From contig DATBFX010000076.1 of assembly GCA_036558305.1 (NCBI GenBank), positions 1 through 16,801 on the forward strand: 16,801 bases of DNA. The letters are read 5' to 3'. The notes beneath the pieces were generated by a model. It did not search any database. It saw nothing but the letters and a program-made list of their open reading frames with translations, and had not been told where the DNA came from. This document shows positions 11,901 to 16,801 of this stretch, piece by piece (the stretch's first letter is position 1; each line of letters begins with the position of its first letter). The position numbers and the translations under genes are program-made. This stretch comes from DATBFX01 sp036558305. Its GTDB lineage: Bacteria; Chloroflexota; Chloroflexia; Thermomicrobiales; UBA6265.

Positions 11901-12650
11901 CTAATGGGCCGTCCCCGCGGTGCTCTGGCCGCCGTTGTTGCCGGCCACCGCGCGCTCGACGGCGGCGTAGGGTTGGGGACCGATCTCCGCCCAGCCTTTC
12001 GAGACGGCGTAGCGGAGGGCGGCGACGCGGTCGTCGACGGCGAGTTTGCGCAGCACCGAGGTCATGTGGTTCTTGACGGTCTGCTCGGTGATGAAGAGGG
12101 CGTCGCCGATCTCCTTGTTGGAGTGGCCCATCACCAGGCAATCGAGGACTTCGAGTTCGCGCGGCGACAACGATACCTCGGGTTCGCCGAGGGACTGCCC
12201 CTCGCTGAGGCTGCGGAATTCGCCCAGGACGCGGCGGGCAAGGTTGGGGTTGGTCAACACGGCCTGATGGAGCAGATTTTCGCCCCTGAGGACCGCGTGG
12301 CAGGTTTCGACGATCTTGGCGGGATCGACGTCTTTGGTGAGGAAGGCCGCGGCGCCGACGCGGATCGCGGCGAAGAGGCGATCGTCGTCGGCGTGCATGG
12401 AGAGGAAGACGATCGCGGTGTTGGGTCGTTCCCGTCGGAGGGCGGAGGCGATTTGCAAGCCGGTGACGCCGGGGAGTTGGACGTCCATGATCGCGAGGGC
12501 GGGTTTGTGGATGTCCGACTCGTGGAGCGCGTCGTGGCCGTTCGAGGCCTCGGCGACGACCTGCAGCCGGGGGTCCTGTTCCAGGATGCGGCGCAGGCCG
12601 CTCCGGAACAGCGGGTGGTCGTCGACGATCATGATCCGGCGTCTGAACAT
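11901..12650 (-). CDS. NarL/FixJ-type LuxR response regulator (orphan)
   Basis: This 249-residue two-component regulator has a receiver domain (about 5-122) with acidic pocket Asp10/Asp11, phospho-acceptor Asp56 in IMDVQLPG, Ser84 in FLSMHA and Lys106 in FLTKD. A LuxR/GerE helix-turn-helix spans about 160-222 (LSPRELEVLDCLVMGHSNKEI; ITEQTVKNHMTSVLRKLAV). A ~25-residue flexible Gly/Asn/Thr tail follows. The ATG at 12650 starts MFRRRIMIVDDHP with AGGAGA about nine bases before it; much longer upstream frames are shadows of the divergent KAS gene. No histidine kinase lies in the window, so its partner is encoded elsewhere. It is divergent from the KAS cluster and may control it, by position only. 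Confidence 0.93.
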   Translation of the reverse strand: MFRRRIMIVDDHPLFRSGLRRILEQDPRLQVVAEASNGHDALHESDIHKPALAIMDVQLPGVTGLQIASALRRERPNTAIVFLSMHADDDRLFAAIRVGAAAFLTKDVDPAKIVETCHAVLRGENLLHQAVLTNPNLARRVLGEFRSLSEGQSLGEPEVSLSPRELEVLDCLVMGHSNKEIGDALFITEQTVKNHMTSVLRKLAVDDRVAALRYAVSKGWAEIGPQPYAAVERAVAGNNGGQSTAGTAH

Positions 12651-12956
12651 TGCGGGGGTCTCCTCTGACCTCAGTACGAATCGACCGCCGGCGGTGTCGC
12701 GGCGGCTTGGACAACGGCTCACTTCTAGGCTATTGCCGGGTTTGGCTCCAGATTGACGTGCGTGACCTCGGTCCGGGATCACGGCAGACGAAGGGCCTAG
12801 GACCGCGCGGCGCTTGGTGGGGCGCGTTCGAAGTCGCGCGGTACGGATGGCTATACTTTGGGGAACCGCCCCATGGGCCGCTGCCCGGTTCGCAGCGGTC
12901 GTCGCGACGAGGGTGTTGCGCGACGCAACCGGTGGCCCGATCAGCAGAGGATCCAG
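12651..12956. promoter_or_regulatory. Divergent regulatory region with palindrome and leader hairpins
   Basis: This 306-base gap separates the reverse response regulator from the forward KAS cluster. It contains the 12-base perfect palindrome ACCGCCGGCGGT (12684-12695) near the regulator's start. TATACT (12852-12857) is a good forward -10, although no clear -35 precedes it. Downstream of it are two consecutive stems, CCGCTG/CAGCGG (12878-12883 with 12893-12898) and GTTGCG/CGCAAC (12915-12920 with 12924-12929). AGAGGA (12946-12951) is the KAS ribosome site. The layout suggests a roughly 100-base structured leader. Confidence 0.45.
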
Positions 12957-14336
12957 ATGAGCGAGATCACCGGTTCCGAACTCCGCTGCCCGACCTGCGG
13001 CAGTCCCAACCCCCCATCTGCCCGCTATTGCATGCAGTGCGCCGCGTCCCTGGCCGGCGGACCGGTGCCGATCCGGCCGCGCCGTGTCGTCGTCACCGGT
13101 CTCGGGGCGATCACGTCGCTGGCCTCGAACGCGCCCGAGACGTGGCGGCGGATCCTGGCCGGGGAGAGCGGACTGCGCCGGGTCGAGTCGCTCGATCCCG
13201 CCCAGAATCCGTGTCTGGTTCGCGGCGACGTCGACGATGCCTGCGTCCCGAATCGTTTCCTCGATGCCAAGACGGCGCGCAACACCTCGCGCTTCTCGCG
13301 ACTGACGGTGGAGGCGACCGGGGAGGCCCTGATCGATGCCGGGTTGCTCGGTCTGGACTACGAACCGACCGTCGATCTCGACGCCGGCGGCGCCACCATC
13401 GGTACCTGCGTCGGCGGCACGCACGACGATCTGCTGGCGGCGCATACGACCTTCGAGACGCGGGGCCCCGGTCGCGTTCCGCCCCACCTTCACGTCATGT
13501 TTCCGCACAACCTCGCCGCGTTTTCGGTGCAGCACCGCTTCGGTTTGCGCGGGCCCAGCTCGACCATCGTCACCGCGTGCGCGACCGGGTCTCAGGCGAT
13601 CGGTGAGGCATTCCACACGATCAAGTACGGCAAGGCGCCGCTGATGGTGGCCGGCGCGGTCGAGTCGGACAACCACCCGCTGTTCATCGCCGGCTTCGCG
13701 GTGATGAAGGCGCTCGCGACCGACAGCAACGACCGCCCGACGGAGGCGAGCCGGCCCTTCGACGCCAGCCGGGCCGGGTTTGTGTTGGGCGAGGGTGTCG
13801 GTATCCTCATCCTCGAAGAACTCGAGCACGCACGGGCGCGCGGGGCGAGGATCTACGCGGAAGTCCTCGGCTTCGCGTCGTCCAACGATGCCTATCACCC
13901 GATCGCGCCCCATCCGGAAGGTGTTGGCGCCGCGCGGGCGGTCAGGGCCGCCCTGGCGGATGCGGGGGTGCAACCGGATGCGGTGGAACACATCCAGGCC
14001 CACGCCGCCTCGACCCCGGCCGGCGACCCGGCCGAGGCGCTGGCGATCAAGCGCGTCTTCGGCGAGCGGGCGGCCTCGATCCCGGTCACCTCGCTCAAGG
14101 GGGCGATCGGGCATTGCATGGGCGCGGCCGGATCGGTCGAGTCGGTGATGGCCGTCCGCACCATCGCCGAGCAGTGCATCCCGCCGACGCTGAACTACCG
14201 AACACCCGATCCGGCGATCGGTCTCGACATCGTCCACGGCGAACCGCGGGCGGTCTCCTTCGAGGTGATGACCAAGCACTCGTTCGGCCTCGGCGGTCAG
14301 AACGCCTGTCTGGTGCTCGGGCGGGCGCCGGCGTAG
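12957..14336 (+). CDS. Zinc-ribbon-fused beta-ketoacyl-ACP synthase II-like protein
   Basis: This 459-residue protein combines two parts. Residues 11-28 form a zinc ribbon (Cys11-x2-Cys14-x10-Cys25-x2-Cys28), and a complete KAS-II/FabF-like thiolase fold starts at about 42 (RRVVVTGLGAITSLA). The condensing triad is present: Cys208 in TACATGSQA, His349 in IQAHAASTPAGDPAE and His386 in SLKGAIGHCMGAAGS. Two motifs deviate from FabF: HGTS is HAAS, and the glycine loop NSFGFGGTNA is HSFGLGGQNA. FabF extends acyl-ACP chains by decarboxylative condensation with malonyl-ACP; the changes could mean an altered acyl substrate. The ATG at 12957 has AGAGGA five bases before it. YrdB-like, FMN-enzyme and U32-like genes follow on the same strand. 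Confidence 0.9.
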   Translation: MSEITGSELRCPTCGSPNPPSARYCMQCAASLAGGPVPIRPRRVVVTGLGAITSLASNAPETWRRILAGESGLRRVESLDPAQNPCLVRGDVDDACVPNRFLDAKTARNTSRFSRLTVEATGEALIDAGLLGLDYEPTVDLDAGGATIGTCVGGTHDDLLAAHTTFETRGPGRVPPHLHVMFPHNLAAFSVQHRFGLRGPSSTIVTACATGSQAIGEAFHTIKYGKAPLMVAGAVESDNHPLFIAGFAVMKALATDSNDRPTEASRPFDASRAGFVLGEGVGILILEELEHARARGARIYAEVLGFASSNDAYHPIAPHPEGVGAARAVRAALADAGVQPDAVEHIQAHAASTPAGDPAEALAIKRVFGERAASIPVTSLKGAIGHCMGAAGSVESVMAVRTIAEQCIPPTLNYRTPDPAIGLDIVHGEPRAVSFEVMTKHSFGLGGQNACLVLGRAPA

Positions 14337-14741
14337 GTGGCCGCGAGCAACGGCACCACCGCCGCAACCGCGCCGCAGGTTGCGCCAGCGCACCTGGCGA
14401 TCCGTTTCGCGCTGGAGTTGGCGCTGCTCGCGGCCCTTGCCTACTGGGGGTGGCACCTCGGGGGCGGCGGATTCGTCGGCGTGCTGGTGGCCGTCGCGAT
14501 GCCGGTGACGGCCGGGCTGACGTGGGGCATCTTTCGGGCGCGAGGAGACACCGGGCCGCCAGAACCGACCGTGGCGATTCCCGGTTGGTTGAGGTTGGCG
14601 TTGGAGTTCGCGCTGATCGGGCTCGCGGCCTACGGGGTGTGGACGAGCGGTTCGCGGGCGGCGGCGGAGACGCTGCTGACGGCGTTCGCGCTCCACTACG
14701 CGGTGACGTGGGAACGCGCCGCCTGGTTGGTTCGAAGGTAG
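14337..14741 (+). CDS. YrdB-like (DUF2568) small membrane protein
   Basis: This 134-residue protein has about four hydrophobic helices: ALELALLAALAYWGW near 30-45, FVGVLVAVAMPVTAGLTWGIF, LRLALEFALIGLAAYGVW, and LLTAFALHYAVTW before a basic end. The 'RF.LEL..L.A..YWGW' opening and the 'W..F.A' loop fit YrdB-family proteins of unknown function. The GTG start follows the KAS stop TAG with no gap, so the two are almost certainly cotranscribed and translationally coupled. Its role in the cluster is unknown. Confidence 0.75.
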   Translation: MAASNGTTAATAPQVAPAHLAIRFALELALLAALAYWGWHLGGGGFVGVLVAVAMPVTAGLTWGIFRARGDTGPPEPTVAIPGWLRLALEFALIGLAAYGVWTSGSRAAAETLLTAFALHYAVTWERAAWLVRR

Positions 14742-14832
14742 CGGAGCGGTCCATCGCCTCGCCTTGGCTCGACCGCTATCACGGCGGTGCGCAACGAACC
14801 GCCGGGTCAACGCGTCGCAGTTGGAGGAACCC

Positions 14833-15852
14833 GTGACCGCATTCGACACCGCCTTCACCCGCCTCCTCGGGATCGACGTTCCCATCGTTCAGGCCCCGAT
14901 CGGCGGTCTCTCGACACCGGCGCTGGCGGCTGCCGTCAGCAACGCGGGCGCGCTCGGTACGCTGTCGGTGACCTGGCGGGACCCCGAGCGCCTCCGGGAT
15001 TTGCTCGCCGAGACCCGGCGGCTGACGGATCGCCCGTTCGGGGTCAATCTCGTCCTGGAGTGGCCGCCGGACGAGCGGCTTGCATTGTGCCTCGAGGCGG
15101 GGGTCAAGCTCGTCTCGTTTTTCTGGGGCGATCCGACGCCCTACGTCGAGCGTGTCCACGAAGCCGGTGCCCTGGTAAGCCTGACCGTCGGCAGCGCGGA
15201 GGAAGCGCGGCGGGCGGTCGCGACCGGGGTGGACGTCGTCGTCACCCAGGGGTGGGAAGCCGGGGGCCACGTCTGGGGCAAGGTGGCGACTCTGCCGCTC
15301 GTACCGAGCGTCGTCGATGCGGTGGCGCCGGTGCCGGTGGTGGCCGCCGGGGGGATCGCGGACGGGCGCGGGCTCGCCGCGGTGCTGGCATTGGGGGCGG
15401 CGGGGGCCTGGCTGGGGACGCGGTTCTTGCTCAGCGAGGAAGCGACGGTCCACGAGCACTATCGCCGGCGGGTTGCCGCCGCGCGGGAGACGGATACGGC
15501 CCGCGTCGAAGATTTCGACGTCGAGTGGCCGAACTCGCCGTTGCGTGCGCTGAGGAACGAGACGGTGACGGCCTGGGAATCCGCGGGAAGTCCGGCGATT
15601 GGCCGACGGCCCGGCGAGGATGAGGTCGTCGGTCACAACGAACTCGGAGAGCCGGTGCTGCGCTACAGCTCCTCCGCCCCGACGGCCGGGGCGACGGGCG
15701 AAATCGAGGCGATGATGATGTACGCGGGGCAGAGCGTCGGTCTCGTCGACCGCATCCTGCCGGCCGGCGAGATCGTGCGCGAGATCGCCGACGAGGCCGC
15801 GCTGGTGCTGGAGCGAACGCGGGGTCTGACTCGAGCCGAAGTGATGGCGTGA
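14833..15852 (+). CDS. FMN-dependent nitronate monooxygenase / FabK-fold enzyme
   Basis: This 339-residue TIM-barrel flavoprotein begins MTAFDTAFTRLLGIDVPIVQAPIGGLSTPALAAAVSNAGALG, the classic opening of the 2-nitropropane dioxygenase family. Further landmarks are FGVNLVLEW, VVVTQGWEAGGHVWG with His146, and PVVAAGGIADGRGLAAVLALGAAGAWLGTRFL, the phosphate-binding region for FMN. The family includes nitronate monooxygenases, which detoxify nitronates, and FabK, the enoyl-ACP reductase II of fatty acid synthesis. Proximity to a KAS-II-like gene makes the FabK-like option worth testing, though the annotation by sequence alone would be nitronate monooxygenase. GTG at 14833 is selected for GGAGGA about five bases upstream; the 14764 start lacks one. 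Confidence 0.87.
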   Translation: MTAFDTAFTRLLGIDVPIVQAPIGGLSTPALAAAVSNAGALGTLSVTWRDPERLRDLLAETRRLTDRPFGVNLVLEWPPDERLALCLEAGVKLVSFFWGDPTPYVERVHEAGALVSLTVGSAEEARRAVATGVDVVVTQGWEAGGHVWGKVATLPLVPSVVDAVAPVPVVAAGGIADGRGLAAVLALGAAGAWLGTRFLLSEEATVHEHYRRRVAAARETDTARVEDFDVEWPNSPLRALRNETVTAWESAGSPAIGRRPGEDEVVGHNELGEPVLRYSSSAPTAGATGEIEAMMMYAGQSVGLVDRILPAGEIVREIADEAALVLERTRGLTRAEVMA

Positions 15853-15898
15853 GTGGCTGCGGCCTGGTGTCGAGCCGAACGACAGAGGGAGGGTCGAG

Positions 15899-16801
15899 AT
15901 GAACGGGATGGCGGCAACGCGGCGGTTCGTGGCGGGATTGGGGTTGCCGAGCGGGGACGCGCACGATCTGCCGTCGTCGGCGCAGCGGTTTCCGGACGGT
16001 GGGCAGTGGCGGGTCGAGATTCCGTCGGTCGAGGGACCGGCGGCGCTGCGGATGGTCTACGCGACGGCCGACGAGTTTGGGGTGCCGATCCATCGGGTCA
16101 GCCAGGGCAGCGGCGTGATGCTGCTGACCGATGCCGAGCTCGACGAGATGGCGGCACTCGGTCGGGAGCGGGGAATCGAGATCAGTCTGTTCGTCGGGCC
16201 GCGCGCCGGGTGGGACACGGGGGCGATGGCGTACGCGACGGCGGGACGGATCGTGGCGCCGAAGGTGCGGGGGATGGACCAGTTGGTCCAGGCGGTCGAA
16301 GATGTCAAGCGCGCCTGCGAGCACGGGATCACCAGCGTCCTCGTCACGGACGACGGTCTGCTCTGGGTGCTCGGCGAGATGAAGCGGGCGGGCGAGTTGC
16401 CGGCGGAGCTGGTCCTGAAGGGATCGGTGATGCTGGGTTCGAGCAACCCTGCCTCGATCAAGCTGCTCGAACAACTCGGGCTGACGACTTTCAACACGCC
16501 GACCGACCTCTCCCTGGCCCAACTCGCCGCCATCCGCGCCGCGACGACGATGCCGCTCGACATCTACATCGAGGTGCCCGACGACATCGGCGGTTTCATC
16601 CGCCACTACGAGATCGCCGAGATCGTCCGCGTCTGCGCCCCGGTCTACCTCAAGTTTGGACTCCGCAACGCGCCGAACATCTACCCGAGCGGGACGCACC
16701 TGGAGGCGACGGCGGTGGCGCTGACGCGGGAGCGGGTGCGGCGGGCGAAGATCGGGTTGGACCTGCTGGCGCGGCTCGAGCCGGGGACGGCGATGTCGCC
16801 G
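15899..16801 (+). CDS. U32-peptidase-like TIM-barrel protein, 3' end cut by window
   Basis: The frame is open from ATG at 15899 to the last base: 301 residues with no stop. It starts MNGMAATRRFVAGLGLPSGD after GAGGGAGGG. Recognisable stretches are WRVEIPSVEGPAALRMVY, VPIHRVSQGSGVMLLTDAELDEMA, EISLFVGPRAGWDTGA, LDIYIEVPDDIGGFIRHYEIAEI, APVYLKFGLRNAPNIYPSGTHLEATAVALTRERVRRAKIGL. I remember similar proteins in Actinobacteria and Chloroflexota annotated as U32 family peptidases. The Cys/His motif of true U32 collagenase-type enzymes is not visible in this part, so proteolysis is doubtful. It lies 46 bases after the FMN enzyme gene and is likely in the same operon. Confidence 0.65.
   Translation, partial: MNGMAATRRFVAGLGLPSGDAHDLPSSAQRFPDGGQWRVEIPSVEGPAALRMVYATADEFGVPIHRVSQGSGVMLLTDAELDEMAALGRERGIEISLFVGPRAGWDTGAMAYATAGRIVAPKVRGMDQLVQAVEDVKRACEHGITSVLVTDDGLLWVLGEMKRAGELPAELVLKGSVMLGSSNPASIKLLEQLGLTTFNTPTDLSLAQLAAIRAATTMPLDIYIEVPDDIGGFIRHYEIAEIVRVCAPVYLKFGLRNAPNIYPSGTHLEATAVALTRERVRRAKIGLDLLARLEPGTAMSP

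Noticed and set aside
11388..12668. Long forward frame of 426 codons across the convergent gap and the response regulator
   Set aside because: Its second half is antisense to the response regulator, and its first half is Arg/Ser-rich without any domain; it is a GC-rich shadow frame.
1..16801. CRISPR array, tRNA or rRNA genes, insertion sequence
   Set aside because: No regularly spaced repeats, no tRNA T-loop signature in an intergenic region, and no transposase-like protein were seen.

Overview
The window is uniformly GC-rich, with GTG starts, strong GGAGG-type ribosome sites and dense gene packing on both strands. Its gene content is an NB-ARC/TPR LuxR regulator of the kind abundant in Chloroflexota and Actinobacteria, a class A penicillin-binding protein, a two-repeat rhodanese, a KAS-II-like enzyme with an N-terminal zinc ribbon, and a U32-like TIM-barrel protein. 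My best guess is a Chloroflexota bacterium near the Thermomicrobia/Sphaerobacter group. This rests on recognised protein families only; no rRNA or tRNA is present to confirm it.

Layout. Positions 1-252 hold the 3' end of a forward gene with SHOCT-like repeats. Next come two reverse genes: a membrane-anchored SnoaL-like/cupin-like protein (400-1680), and upstream of it a large NB-ARC-LuxR regulator (1846-4221). The gap after that carries a broken, frame-shifted remnant of the first gene (4331-4458). A reverse two-gene cassette with a 4-base overlap follows (4543-5390): a HEPN-type protein preceded by a small acidic partner, organised like a toxin-antitoxin pair. A bifunctional penicillin-binding protein (5712-8306) runs forward. 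It meets a reverse HAD hydrolase (8303-9004) tail to tail. An Lrp/AsnC regulator with a basic AT-hook-like tail (9133-9720) lies upstream of the HAD gene. Divergent from it is a rhodanese (10046-10876), followed by a 73-residue orphan protein (10999-11220).

Positions 11221-11900 are a 680-base convergent gap without a credible protein. It holds a train of perfect short stems ending in a 17-pair hairpin, and is the best candidate here for an undescribed structured RNA. A reverse NarL/LuxR response regulator without a kinase (11901-12650) and a divergent forward cluster close the window. The cluster is zinc-ribbon KAS, a YrdB-like membrane protein, an FMN enzyme of the nitronate monooxygenase/FabK fold, and a U32-like protein cut by the window end.

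How the genes may work together (inference). The forward cluster from 12957 looks like one transcription unit with a lipid or acyl-chain theme, because KAS-II and FabK-type enzymes are consecutive steps of fatty acid elongation. The HEPN pair looks self-contained. The NB-ARC regulator and the SnoaL/cupin gene are co-oriented and may form a sensing unit. The remaining genes are housekeeping or unlinked.
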